Assembly: GCA_903884005.1 (NCBI GenBank) | Contig: CAISDA010000083.1 | Span: 248,001 to 312,000 of the forward strand | Origin: an uncultured Ignavibacteriota bacterium | Lineage (GTDB): Bacteria > Bacteroidota > Ignavibacteria > UBA10030 > UBA8401 | DNA length: 64,000 nucleotides | Reading direction: 5' to 3' | Shown: in pieces, positions 27,908 to 36,751 of the stretch | Layout of the letters: each line of letters opens with the position of its first letter | Numbering within the stretch: position 1 is the stretch's first letter | The notes under the pieces: model-generated | Told to the model about the DNA's origin: nothing | Databases searched by the model: none | What the model saw: only the letters and a program-made list of their open reading frames with translations | Translations under genes and position numbers: made by a program

Positions 27908-28633
27908 ATGAACCTACGCATTTCTGCTGTTCTTCCGATTGTCTGTGCGCTCTGCATAACTTTTATCCTGATTGGATGCGGTTCATCGGCCGATACGACA
28001 GATACCACGATGGCGCCGGCTCGCGATACCGTTGTCGTGTCTCATCCTTCGGGCCCGACGCGCGACGAACTCCAGCAGGACCTCGACGCATTAAAGACCG
28101 AAAACATTCAGCTGAAAGACAAACTCTCGGCCGCCGAAAATTCCAACCGCACCCTCCTTTCAAAAGCGTCCGATCTTGAAGCATCGATCGCTGCGCGTGA
28201 GCAGAGCGCAAAGACAGCCGAAAAAGTGGTCCCGGCCAAACGGTCGTTCGAAGGCGTCACGTCTGCCGAGGATCTGCGCACCTATCACTCCGCAGTTGCC
28301 ATGGTAAAAAATGGCAAGCTCACAGAGTCGATCCCAAAATTCGAATCGCTGCTCGCCACTTCCATCAAAGAGGACTATGCGCCGAACTGCCGTCACTGGC
28401 TGGGACTCGCCTATTTCGGATTGAAGGACTACAAATCAGCGCTCGAACAATTCAACGGCGTCTTTGAATTCAAGTTCTCGAATAAAAAAGACGGCGCGCA
28501 GCTGATGATCGCACAATGCTATGAAAAAATGGGCGACGCAAAACAGGCAAAGATTGAATATGAAAAGCTCGTAAAAATGTATCCAGCCAGTCCCTATGTA
28601 GAGCGTGCTCAAAAAAAGGCACGCCGCTTGTAA
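27908..28633 (+). CDS. TPR lipoprotein, CpoB/YbgF-like
   Basis: A near-perfect ribosome site (AAGGAGGG) precedes the ATG at 27908; an open frame reaching back to 27689 is not used. The signal peptide ends in a lipobox, LIGC, so the protein should be lipid-anchored. Residues of about 45-100 are a heptad-rich coiled coil (DELQQDLDALKTENIQL). From about 120 there are two or three TPR units (YHSAVAMVKNGKLTESIPKF, CRHWLGLAYFGLKDYKSAL, LMIAQCYEKMGDAKQAK). This order, coiled coil then TPR, is that of CpoB/YbgF, which links cell-envelope constriction to peptidoglycan synthesis. No tol-pal genes are adjacent, so the assignment is to the fold, not the function. Confidence 0.75.
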   Translation: MNLRISAVLPIVCALCITFILIGCGSSADTTDTTMAPARDTVVVSHPSGPTRDELQQDLDALKTENIQLKDKLSAAENSNRTLLSKASDLEASIAAREQSAKTAEKVVPAKRSFEGVTSAEDLRTYHSAVAMVKNGKLTESIPKFESLLATSIKEDYAPNCRHWLGLAYFGLKDYKSALEQFNGVFEFKFSNKKDGAQLMIAQCYEKMGDAKQAKIEYEKLVKMYPASPYVERAQKKARRL

Positions 28634-28758
28634 CACGATCGTCTGTCACTTCGCACCCCCGCAGCGGACATCGCAATACGTGAATGAACGACATTGATTG
28701 TTCAGCACGGCGGGCAGATGCGGCAATCCACTGAATCCGAACGTAACGGAAAAAACAC

Positions 28759-30027
28759 ATGCCAGCAACCATCATAGTTGGCGCCCAATGGGGCGACGAG
28801 GGTAAGGGAAAGATCGTAGACATGCTCAGCGACGAGATCGATATCGTCGCCCGGTACCAGGGCGGGGCGAACGCGGGCCACACTGTCGTCATCGGCGACA
28901 AGGAATACGTGCTCCATCTGATACCATCGGGAATTTTTCACAAGCATGTTGCGTGCGTGATCGGCAACGGCGTGGTGATCGATCCGGTCGCTCTCATGGA
29001 CGAGATCGCAATGATCAAGTCGTTCGGCATCAAGATCGACGGCCGCTTGTTCATCAGCCATAACGCCCATCTCATCATGCCGTATCATAAGATGCTCGAC
29101 GCCATTCGCGAAAAGGGCGCTGTGAAAATAGGCACCACCGGACGCGGCATCGGTCCGGCGTATATCGACAAATACATGCGCACGGGCATCCGCGTTGTGG
29201 ACCTGCTCAATCGCAAGACACTCTCCGATAAATTGAAAGCGAACATCGAAGAAAAAAATCAGATCCTGAGCAAGATCTACGGCGGGGTCGAGATCGACGT
29301 GGACAAGATCATCGCCGAATATCAGGAATTCGACAAGCTCATCGATCCGTTCATCACCGATACCACGCTGTACCTGAACAATGCGCTGAAAAAAAAGAAA
29401 CGGATCCTGGCCGAAGGCGCTCAAGGCGCGCTCCTGGATGTGGATCATGGCACGTACCCGTTCGTCACCTCGTCCAGCCCCACCAGCGGCGGCGCGTGCA
29501 CGGGGCTGGGCATTCCTCCGACCGCAATCAACAGGATCATCGGGATCGTGAAGGCGTACTCCACGCGCGTGGGCAACGGCCCCTTCCCCACCGAACTGCA
29601 GGATGCGACCGGCGAGAAACTGCGCGCGATCGGCGGAGAATACGGCGCCACCACCGGCAGGCCCCGGCGCTGCGGATGGCTGGATATGGTGAGCCTGGAG
29701 TATTCAGTGATGGTCAACGGCATCAGCGAAATCGCGCTCACCAAACTCGATGTGCTCGATGAGTTCGACGAGATCGCGGTGTGCACCGGCTATACCGTCG
29801 ATGACAAACCGCTCAAATCATTTTCGTCCAATGTTGCCACGCTCGACGCAGTGAAGCCCGTGTATAAAAAATTCAAAGGCTGGAAGGAAAATATTACGGG
29901 CATACGGAAATACAAAAAACTGCCGGCCGCGACGATCAAATATATTGAAGCCATCGAAAAACTCTCGGGCACAAGGATCTCTCTTGTCTCTGTAGGAGCC
30001 CGGCGCGACCAAACGATCGTGCGGTAA
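28759..30027 (+). CDS. purA: Adenylosuccinate synthetase
   Basis: It catalyses the GTP-dependent joining of IMP and aspartate, the first step from IMP to AMP. The 422 residues match the family. The P-loop-like GDEGKGK is at 12-18 with catalytic Asp13, and GGANAGHTV carries catalytic His41. GTTGRGIGPAY and LAEGAQGALLDVDHGTYP are IMP-binding lines. GARRDQTI, near the C-terminus, is the guanine-binding line. The gene ends 6 nt before a histidine kinase, so the two are probably cotranscribed. purD and guaB lie in the same window but on the other strand. Confidence 0.97.
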   Translation: MPATIIVGAQWGDEGKGKIVDMLSDEIDIVARYQGGANAGHTVVIGDKEYVLHLIPSGIFHKHVACVIGNGVVIDPVALMDEIAMIKSFGIKIDGRLFISHNAHLIMPYHKMLDAIREKGAVKIGTTGRGIGPAYIDKYMRTGIRVVDLLNRKTLSDKLKANIEEKNQILSKIYGGVEIDVDKIIAEYQEFDKLIDPFITDTTLYLNNALKKKKRILAEGAQGALLDVDHGTYPFVTSSSPTSGGACTGLGIPPTAINRIIGIVKAYSTRVGNGPFPTELQDATGEKLRAIGGEYGATTGRPRRCGWLDMVSLEYSVMVNGISEIALTKLDVLDEFDEIAVCTGYTVDDKPLKSFSSNVATLDAVKPVYKKFKGWKENITGIRKYKKLPAATIKYIEAIEKLSGTRISLVSVGARRDQTIVR

Positions 30028-30033
30028 CCGGAC

Positions 30034-31236
30034 GTGGCGGCCCTGCTCAATTCCCGGAGTCCCAAATCGGGCGCGATCAAGATCGCGCTCTTGGGCATCG
30101 CCGTCTGTATCGCGATCGCAACGCTCGTCTACACGAACAATCTCGTCGACCAGCTGCAGATAAATGAACACAAGCTGGCCCGCATGTACGCCAGATCGCT
30201 GGAATACATCGCGAGCCCGACTGCCCCGGGAACGGATTACAGCTTCATCCTGGAACAGATCACACCCACCATCGATTTCCCCATCATTCAAACCGATCGA
30301 TCCGATACGGTCGCCATCGGCATGAAAAATATTTTCCTCGATTCAACGCTCTCCAAAGAGCGGCAGAACGCCCTGTTGCGGCGCATGATCGTGGATATGG
30401 ACAAGGCAAACAAACCGATCGTCGTGGCGTACCAGGATACCATCATCCTGAATTACATCCATTACGGCGAGTCTCCTCTCATCGTGGAACTCCGTCGGCT
30501 GCCGTACGTGGAATTCGGGATCGGTACCCTGTTCGTGCTCATCGGCTATATCGGATTCAGCTACATCAAGCGCAGCGAGCAAAGCAACATCTGGGTCGGC
30601 ATGGCGCGCGAAACGGCGCATCAACTCGGAACGCCGCTGTCCAGCCTCGCCGGCTGGATCGAAGTGCTGAAGATGTACTCTCACGACAATGCGAAGATGT
30701 ACGAAACGGTGACGGACATGGAACACGACGTGATGCGGCTCAATAAGGTCGCGGACCGCTTTTCGAAGATCGGATCAAAGCCCGATTTGAAGGAAGAGAA
30801 TATTCCCGATGTGCTGCGCCCGGTGATCGCGTATTTCGAACGACGCATTCCGCACATGGGCAAACGCGTGTCAATCGTGCTCGAGACCGAGGCCGAAGTG
30901 CACGCGCTGATCAACCGGGAATTGTTCGAATGGGTCATCGAGAACCTAATGAAGAATGCGCTCGATGCAATGGAGGACGGCAAGGGCACGATCACGCTGC
31001 GCGTGCAGAAGATCTTTGAAACGATATTCGTAGACGTGGCCGATACCGGAAAAGGCATCGACCCGAAAATACGCAAGGATATTTTCCGTCCCGGATTCAG
31101 CACCAAACGGCGCGGCTGGGGACTCGGACTCAGTCTTTCGCAGCGCATCATCGAAAGCTACCATGGCGGCAAGATTGTCGTCAAGGACAGCAAACTGGGC
31201 GCTGGCACGACGTTCCGCATCACGCTCCTCGAATAA
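30034..31236 (+). CDS. Membrane sensor histidine kinase
   Basis: The start is GTG, 6 nt after purA. Two membrane helices (about 16-34 and 157-178) flank a periplasmic sensor region of some 120 residues that I cannot assign. The phosphorylated His is His196 in ARETAHQLGTPLSSLAGW, the variant H-box common in Bacteroidota. The ATPase part has the N box (ENLMKNALDAM, from 303), G1 (DVADTGKGI, 334-342) and G2 (GWGLGLSLS, 361-369), so it should be active. There is no receiver next to it. The response regulators at 45-47 kb are possible but unproven partners. Confidence 0.88.
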   Translation: MAALLNSRSPKSGAIKIALLGIAVCIAIATLVYTNNLVDQLQINEHKLARMYARSLEYIASPTAPGTDYSFILEQITPTIDFPIIQTDRSDTVAIGMKNIFLDSTLSKERQNALLRRMIVDMDKANKPIVVAYQDTIILNYIHYGESPLIVELRRLPYVEFGIGTLFVLIGYIGFSYIKRSEQSNIWVGMARETAHQLGTPLSSLAGWIEVLKMYSHDNAKMYETVTDMEHDVMRLNKVADRFSKIGSKPDLKEENIPDVLRPVIAYFERRIPHMGKRVSIVLETEAEVHALINRELFEWVIENLMKNALDAMEDGKGTITLRVQKIFETIFVDVADTGKGIDPKIRKDIFRPGFSTKRRGWGLGLSLSQRIIESYHGGKIVVKDSKLGAGTTFRITLLE

Positions 31237-31332
31237 CGACACGCTGACGGCTCACTCAGCATACACTCACAGCGCTGCCATCCTGAGTTTTCCATCGAGA
31301 CTGAAGTCAAGAATATTTATACATACGTCAAA

Positions 31333-31359
31333 GTCATTCTGAGCGAAGCGAAGAATCTT
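31333..31359 (+). repeat. Dispersed repeat GTCATTCTGAGCG...GAATCTT, copy 1
   Basis: The core CATTCTGAGCGAAGCGAAG followed by AATCTT recurs at 32022-32050 and, degenerate, near 31966-31996. It is intergenic. It resembles the small dispersed repeats seen in several environmental bacterial genomes. Confidence 0.65.
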
Positions 31360-31404
31360 AATAATTGTCTATGATGGCAGCATGTCTTAAATGCTTCCTC
31401 CGGA

Positions 31405-31908
31405 TCACCTCGAGGTGCTATCGTCTGCCTTCGGCTTGAAGAGCGACCATCCGATCAATCCCCCCAGCGCAGCAAACATCGTGTTTGGGATGAGGTAAAC
31501 GACTATCGACACGACGGCTCCGGCCGGACTTATCTTCTGACGTTTCGCCTCGGAGATCATGTCTTCAAACTCGGGCGGCATCTCAAGTTTCATTTTTCTG
31601 ATAATCCGTTCCATCATTTCGATCGCAACATTGCCGAAGACCATCGTCACCATCAGATTGATCGCCACTGCAGCCACTGACGCGACCACTCCCGAATACA
31701 GTCCGAGACGCAGACAATCCTTCATCGTGAGCGGCTCCATGTCCGGCCGCAGATCGCGTGCATACAGGTAGACGGACAACAGGCCTCCAAAGAGCACCCC
31801 CGCGCAGCAGAAACAGTTGATGAGGTTCAGTCCGGGCACGGCCCAAAAAGCCGCGATGACTAATCCGCCGTAGAGTGCCGGCATGAGTGGATCTGGTTTT
31901 TGTTCCAT
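31405..31908 (-). CDS. Small multi-pass membrane protein, function unknown (167 aa)
   Basis: The ATG at 31908 (MEQKPDPLMPALYGGLVIAA) is preferred over the upstream in-frame start at 31962, which would add an odd, Leu-rich tail. Four hydrophobic stretches are seen: GGLVIAAFWAVPGLNLINCF, CCAGVLFGGLLSVYLYA, LGLYSGVVASVAAVAINLMV and a last one near the C-terminus (VVSIVVYLIPNTMFAALGG). An amphipathic Met/Lys/Glu-rich segment (IIRKMKLEMPPEFEDM) lies between the third and fourth. NCFCC near the first helix is a conserved-looking Cys cluster. I do not recognise a named family. It stands alone between two repeat-bearing gaps. Confidence 0.7.
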   Translation of the reverse strand: MEQKPDPLMPALYGGLVIAAFWAVPGLNLINCFCCAGVLFGGLLSVYLYARDLRPDMEPLTMKDCLRLGLYSGVVASVAAVAINLMVTMVFGNVAIEMMERIIRKMKLEMPPEFEDMISEAKRQKISPAGAVVSIVVYLIPNTMFAALGGLIGWSLFKPKADDSTSR

Positions 31909-32021
31909 AATTTTATTTTGAATAAGTAGTAACAATTCAGTGTGCACCAAAATCATTGTCATCCTGAGGTTTCATCTTGTCTGCGCCAAGAATCTTCATG
32001 CCTATGACATCAGCACTCTGT

Positions 32022-32093
32022 CCCATTCTGAGCGCAAGCGAAGAATCTTGCATCGTGTGAGCAGCCGGCAAGATTCTTCAGTCGCTACGCTCC
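32022..32093. repeat. REP-like inverted repeat, copy 2 with hairpin
   Basis: The same core as the copy at 31333 (CATTCTGAGCG, then AAGCGAAGAATCTTGC) is followed after about 15 nt by its inverted partner (GCAAGATTCTTC, GTCGCTACGCT). Arms of roughly 20 bp, 32030-32052 and 32068-32092, can fold. This is the shape of a REP/BIME-type mobile palindrome. Confidence 0.65.
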
Positions 32094-32167
32094 CTATTAA
32101 TGACACGGACTATGGATTACGCTGAATTACAATAAGAAAAAATATTCTCGCGATCGTTCGTCGTTAA

Positions 32168-32629
32168 TTATTGAACCGAACTCGATCCGATCAATTCCTG
32201 TAATAACGAAGTCAGAACAAACGCCGCCAATATGCCGAATACACCGCCAGTGAACACGCGCGTAACGGCGGAACTGTCTGAAATCCCGGCCGTCGACAAC
32301 GCCACATCGATGATCATGCCTGCCGCGGCGGCGATCCATATCGTGCGCGCGCTGAAGCGCTGCTCGATCTTCCGGCCCAGCGTCGGGTAGAGCACGATGC
32401 CGCAGAGAAACCCAAAATAGATTGCGCTGCATCGGATGCACACCGGGAATTTTTCTCCGCAGAGATGAAACGAATGCGAATCCCACTGATGGCACACGGG
32501 CGAAAAAAAAACATACAACGCCCGTCCAGCAATGCGGAGCCCTCCTTCGCCGGAGGCCAAGAGCGGCGTGGCAACGATCAGGCAGCACCACAGGCCAACC
32601 GCCCCTATCAATATCAAACGAGTTCGCAT
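32168..32629 (-). CDS. DUF2085-family membrane protein (153 aa)
   Basis: The family signature is clear: FFSPVCHQ, then SFHLCGEKFPVCIRCSAIYFG, that is a CHQ motif followed by C...C..C, with hydrophobic helices before and after (about 5-25, 75-95, 100-118 and 125-145). The conserved Cys and His residues suggest metal or redox binding at the membrane, but no function is established for the family. The ATG at 32629 was kept. It ends in SSSVQ. Neighbours are unrelated. Confidence 0.8.
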   Translation of the reverse strand: MRTRLILIGAVGLWCCLIVATPLLASGEGGLRIAGRALYVFFSPVCHQWDSHSFHLCGEKFPVCIRCSAIYFGFLCGIVLYPTLGRKIEQRFSARTIWIAAAAGMIIDVALSTAGISDSSAVTRVFTGGVFGILAAFVLTSLLQELIGSSSVQ

Positions 32630-32908
32630 ACGTGGGATTCATAATAAAAAAAAGGAAGGGCACAAAGCAAGGGAAATAAAATATATATTTCCCAGCCTGT
32701 GGCTTCAGGCGCTCTTTCCGAAGATTGACACATTTCTGAAAATAATTATTTCGTATGTATCGACATGGTAAATAATAATGCCGAAAAATCGGTAAAGCAA
32801 CTAAAAAGAAAACCCCTGACAGAATAATCGGACAAAATCGTTTGCTTTACGTTTTTTTTCTTCGTAAAATGAAAAATTCTCTTTCTCCATTCACTTTAGG
32901 AATTCATC

Positions 32909-33673
32909 ATGACATTGTTCAAATCCGCTGTCATCACTGCGTTCGCTTTCTGCTCCCTGTCGATCGTTTCGGCTCAAACGAAAGAATCGCTCATTGCCGA
33001 GGGAGATCACTTTTCAACAGTGACATTCGAAAACCAGAAGGCGCTCGATAAACTGCTGCAAGCCGACAAGCTCGCCCCCCGTGACTATGAGGTGCTCTGG
33101 CGGATGAGCCGCTCGTACGTTGATATCGGCGAACACCTTCCCGGCAAAACAGACCAGGAAAAAGCCGCTCAGCTGGACTACTACCAGAAGGCATTCGACT
33201 GTGCCGACCGGGCAGTGAAAGCAAATCCGGAGGGGCCGATGGGGTATCTGCGCCGCGCGATTGCCAACGGACGTGTCGCCCTTTTTAAAGGCATCTGGGG
33301 CGCGATCAGTCTCGTGAAGGATGTGAAGACCGACTGCGAAAAGGCTTCGGCGCTCGATGCGAACAATGCCAGCGTATACTACGTCCTGGGCCGCACGCAT
33401 GCGAAATTGTGCGAAAAGGGGAAAATGATACGGTGGCCGCTCGGACTCGGATGGGCAAACCGCGACGACGCTTCGAAGCTTTTCGAAAAGGCGATCGCGC
33501 TTCGTCCCGATTTCATGATGTACAGGATCGAAGCGGCAAAAAATTATCTGGAAAACGACGATGAACAGAAAGCAAAGGACCAGCTCGTGAAGATCGCGAC
33601 GCTGCCGAAGGAAGATGAAGACGACGATGCAGTCCGAACCGAAGCAAAAGAAATGCTCGCAAAATTAAAATAA
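32909..33673 (+). CDS. Exported TPR protein of the RMDN-like type (254 aa)
   Basis: TAGGAA precedes the ATG. The signal peptide (MTLFKSAVITAFAFCSLSIV, ending SAQ) has no lipobox, so the protein is periplasmic or weakly attached. Helical repeats run from about 30 to 240 (KALDKLLQADKLAPRDYEVL, AFDCADRAVKANPEGPMGY, VYYVLGRTHAKLCE). The line RRAIANGRVALFKG and the later LVKDVKTDCEKA are the pattern of the protein group related to regulator of microtubule dynamics, also found in bacteria with unknown function. It is followed 42 nt later by the FadL-type porin gene and may be cotranscribed. Confidence 0.75.
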   Translation: MTLFKSAVITAFAFCSLSIVSAQTKESLIAEGDHFSTVTFENQKALDKLLQADKLAPRDYEVLWRMSRSYVDIGEHLPGKTDQEKAAQLDYYQKAFDCADRAVKANPEGPMGYLRRAIANGRVALFKGIWGAISLVKDVKTDCEKASALDANNASVYYVLGRTHAKLCEKGKMIRWPLGLGWANRDDASKLFEKAIALRPDFMMYRIEAAKNYLENDDEQKAKDQLVKIATLPKEDEDDDAVRTEAKEMLAKLK

Positions 33674-33715
33674 CACACCATCAATATCTGAACACTTTAC
33701 TTTATGGAGGTTCCA

Positions 33716-34963
33716 TTGAACAAGAAACGAACGATGTGGGGAGCCGTTGCTCTTCTCCTGGTTGTTTCATCGTCATCGCTGTTCGCCGGCGGTTTCCAAT
33801 TAAACGAGAACGGCGCACGCGCTATGGCGCAGGCAGACGCATTTGTAGCGCGCGCCAATGATGCTTCGGCGATTTTTTTCAATCCCGCCGGCATCGCTTT
33901 CCAATCCGGGAATTCGATCCTCTTTGGAACAACATTGATCGCCCCGAGCGTCACATTTTATGGTCCGATCCGCGATGCCAATGATCCGAACATTGCAGTA
34001 GCGTCGAAGATGAACAGCCAGGTTTTCAATCCCATCAACGTGTACGCAAAATTTCAGGTCACCGATGATCTTCATGTCGGCATCGCTGTGAATAACCCCT
34101 ATGGGTTGGGCACTGAATGGCCGGATACATGGGTCGGCCGGTTCATCACCACCAAGATCGATCTCCAAACATTTTTCATCACGCCCACCGTCGCCTACAA
34201 AGTGACGGATAATTTTTCCATCGGCGGCGGAGTCAATTATGTGTTCGGCAGCGTGTTGATCAAACGCGCGGTGAGCATCACCAGCGTGGCTGTTCCCGTC
34301 TCGCCCATCGTCACGCTCGATATGTCGGCGAAGAACGGTTACGGATGGAACGTCGGCGCGCAATACAAACTTCCCTCCGACATCTCGGTCGGCGTCTCGT
34401 ACCGCAGCAAGGTAAAAATTGACGCAAAGGGCACCGCGGCGTTCGATCCGAATTATGCCGCATTGGGCCTGCCCATCGGCGACGCCTCGGCAACCCTCAC
34501 GCTGCCCGCAACCGGATTCGTCGGCATCGCCTGCAAGCCGATGAAAAACCTTGAACTCGAGGCCGATTACCAATATGTCGGCTGGTCGTCCTATGATACG
34601 CTCGCGGTCGATTTTGCAGCCAACCCGGCCGCGCGCAATGCGCAGCCCAAGCTCTACAACGACACCTACATCCTCCGCGTCGGCGGCGAATACACGATGG
34701 GCGATATCATGCTCCGTGCCGGCTACTATTTCGATCACTCACCGGTGCCGACACAGACTCTTGAACCGCTTCTTCCGGATGCCGACAGACACGGATTCAA
34801 CATCGGCGCAGGATATCAGTTCACGAAATCCCTGCATGCGGATCTTTCGTACATGTACCTGAAAGCCGTACAGCGCACGGCGGTAAACACGGTCACGAAT
34901 TTCAACGGGACATACAACACGTATGTGAATCTCCTTGGAATCAATCTCGGCTATTCCTTCTAA
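33716..34963 (+). CDS. FadL/OmpP1/TodX-family outer-membrane transporter
   Basis: GGAGG at 33706-33710 sits 5 nt before a TTG at 33716 (MNKKRTMWG), which I take as the start; the ATG at 33704 overlaps the ribosome site itself. The signal peptide ends LFAGG. The mature N-terminus GGFQLNENGARAMAQADAFV, then ASAIFFNPAGIAF, is the family hallmark: a hatch region followed by the NPAG line. The rest is a roughly 14-strand barrel ending YSF with the last aromatic residue at the C-terminus. These proteins pass long-chain fatty acids or hydrophobic compounds across the outer membrane. The following SGNH-hydrolase lipoprotein gene suggests lipid or ester uptake and cleavage. Confidence 0.9.
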   Translation: MNKKRTMWGAVALLLVVSSSSLFAGGFQLNENGARAMAQADAFVARANDASAIFFNPAGIAFQSGNSILFGTTLIAPSVTFYGPIRDANDPNIAVASKMNSQVFNPINVYAKFQVTDDLHVGIAVNNPYGLGTEWPDTWVGRFITTKIDLQTFFITPTVAYKVTDNFSIGGGVNYVFGSVLIKRAVSITSVAVPVSPIVTLDMSAKNGYGWNVGAQYKLPSDISVGVSYRSKVKIDAKGTAAFDPNYAALGLPIGDASATLTLPATGFVGIACKPMKNLELEADYQYVGWSSYDTLAVDFAANPAARNAQPKLYNDTYILRVGGEYTMGDIMLRAGYYFDHSPVPTQTLEPLLPDADRHGFNIGAGYQFTKSLHADLSYMYLKAVQRTAVNTVTNFNGTYNTYVNLLGINLGYSF

Positions 34964-35028
34964 ACCCGAACGGTCACGATCAAGATCCTATTCGATTCTG
35001 ATTATAACTTTTTACTTTGGAGATGAAC

Positions 35029-36510
35029 ATGAAATACACTTCACGTATGGTCTATCTGGCAGCAGCATTCAGTCTTGCCGTTCTTGCGGGCTGCACCGAC
35101 TCCGCACCGAGCGGGCCGACAGCCGGTCTCGGCAGTGCAACGGTGACAAAATATGTTTCCATCGGCAACAGCCTCACCTCGGGTTACCAGTCCAATGGAT
35201 TGTATGCATCGGCACAGGCATACAGCTATCCCAACCTTATCGCGCAGCAATTGGTCGCTGCGGGAGCGCCGCTTGGCTCGTTCGAACAGCCTCTCTACAG
35301 TGATCCTGGCACGCCCGATCCGCTGACGGGCAAGGCGTCGCGCTATGAGATCATCAGCCTGGTCGGCCCGGTCATCGGACCCAAGGGACTCACAGCGGGT
35401 GTTCCGCTGAATTCCGCTCTCGCACGCCCCTACGACAATCTCGGCATCCCCGGCATCGTCATCGCGAGTTTCCTCGATTCAACAAACTTTACGGCCAATC
35501 CGCTCGTGCCGCTCGTGCTGCGCTACGGCACCGGATCACCGTTCCCCAAAAGCATTTATTTGCATGTCGCAGCTCTGGCTGCCAATCCCGCAACGAAACC
35601 TGACCTCGTGACATTCTGGCTCGGCAATAACGACGTGCTCGGTTTCGCGACAAGCGGCGGATACTCGCCCAATGCGCCGACACCTGCAGCCACATTCACC
35701 TCGCTCTACACGGCGGCGCTCACGGCGCTCCGTACGCTGCTGCCGAATGCGAAAATCATGGTCGCAACCATTCCCGATGTGAGCACAATTCCATTCTTCA
35801 CCACAATCGGACCGAAGATGGCGGCCGGCATCGCGGGGGCAAAAATTTCCGCTCCGACGCTCCCCGGCTTATTCTACCAGAAACATGGCGAATCGGGTGT
35901 CTCGACAGGCGTCACGAGTCTTGATCAGCCGAACGATGTGCTGATCACTCTGACCGGAAGCCCGTACGCAACGCTCCTGGGCAGACCGACCGGACAGTGG
36001 TACAAAGATAAAAAATATCCCGGACTGCCTCCCGGTATCGACACGACGAAACCCTTCGGTTTCGATCCGCGCAATCCCTGGCCCGATGCATTGGTGCTTG
36101 ATATCACCGAGCAGGCCACAGCGAGCGCCGCCGTCTCCGCATTCAATGCGACGATCGTGTCTGTCGGCGCTTCGAAAGGCGCAGCTGTTGTCGACATCAA
36201 TGGCTTCTTTAAGGGCATCAAGGCCAACGGCCTCTCCTTTGCAGGCGATAATTTCACAACGGATTATGTATCGGGCGGTTTGTTCAGCCTCGACGGTGTG
36301 CACCCGTCATCCAAGGGCGCAGCGATCGTTGCCAACGAATTCATCCGCGTCATGAATGTGTCGTTCAGCATGAACGTCCCCTATAGCGATGTCTCGAAAG
36401 CCCCCGGCATTCCCGCTCCGCTCGCGAAATATGCGAATGGCGCGATCATACCGACCATTTCCTTCGAAGCAATGAGAAATCTTGTTTCCGTCATGGGTGG
36501 TAAATTGTAA
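35029..36510 (+). CDS. SGNH/GDSL-family hydrolase lipoprotein (493 aa)
   Basis: GGAGA lies just before the ATG at 35029. The signal peptide ends in lipobox LAGC (Cys22). Block I reads SIGNSLTSGY with the nucleophile Ser48; block III is GNND (199-202) in FWLGNNDVLGF; block V is DGVHPS with Asp422 and His425. These form a complete esterase/lipase site. The chain is longer than a simple GDSL enzyme because about 100 residues (near 260-360) are inserted before block V. It lies 65 nt after the FadL-type porin and is closed by a strong terminator, so the pair, perhaps with the TPR gene, forms a transcription unit. The substrate, a lipid or acetylated glycan, is not known. Confidence 0.88.
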   Translation: MKYTSRMVYLAAAFSLAVLAGCTDSAPSGPTAGLGSATVTKYVSIGNSLTSGYQSNGLYASAQAYSYPNLIAQQLVAAGAPLGSFEQPLYSDPGTPDPLTGKASRYEIISLVGPVIGPKGLTAGVPLNSALARPYDNLGIPGIVIASFLDSTNFTANPLVPLVLRYGTGSPFPKSIYLHVAALAANPATKPDLVTFWLGNNDVLGFATSGGYSPNAPTPAATFTSLYTAALTALRTLLPNAKIMVATIPDVSTIPFFTTIGPKMAAGIAGAKISAPTLPGLFYQKHGESGVSTGVTSLDQPNDVLITLTGSPYATLLGRPTGQWYKDKKYPGLPPGIDTTKPFGFDPRNPWPDALVLDITEQATASAAVSAFNATIVSVGASKGAAVVDINGFFKGIKANGLSFAGDNFTTDYVSGGLFSLDGVHPSSKGAAIVANEFIRVMNVSFSMNVPYSDVSKAPGIPAPLAKYANGAIIPTISFEAMRNLVSVMGGKL

Positions 36511-36540
36511 TCTGGAGGGCACACGCATCTGCAACAATAA

Positions 36541-36578
36541 AAAAACCCCTCGCGCCGATCCAGACGCGAGGGGTTTTT
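36541..36578 (+). terminator. Rho-independent terminator
   Basis: Arms AAAAACCCCTCGCG and CGCGAGGGGTTTTT flank a 10-nt loop and end in a T run, 30 nt after the SGNH-hydrolase gene. The A run on the left makes it usable from either side, toward the leftward YfiM-like gene as well. Confidence 0.92.
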
Positions 36579-36621
36579 TATTGAACGAACAATTTTTCAT
36601 TCGAGTAACGCTCGACACCCT

Positions 36622-36642
36622 GGGCGAGCTAACAGCTCGCCC
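36622..36642. repeat. Palindromic repeat GGGCGAG-N7-CTCGCCC, copy 1
   Basis: A perfect 7-bp inverted repeat with spacer CTAACAG, in the gap between convergent genes. A second copy with a different spacer lies at 38580-38600. Confidence 0.75.
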
Positions 36643-36751
36643 TACAATGCTGCGTCTGCGAAACTGGTATTCTTATGTATGGTGGTAAACCCCACATTCA
36701 TGAACGCTCCATACAACGTGACGCTTCGTCTATCCACTGTAGGTCGAAATA

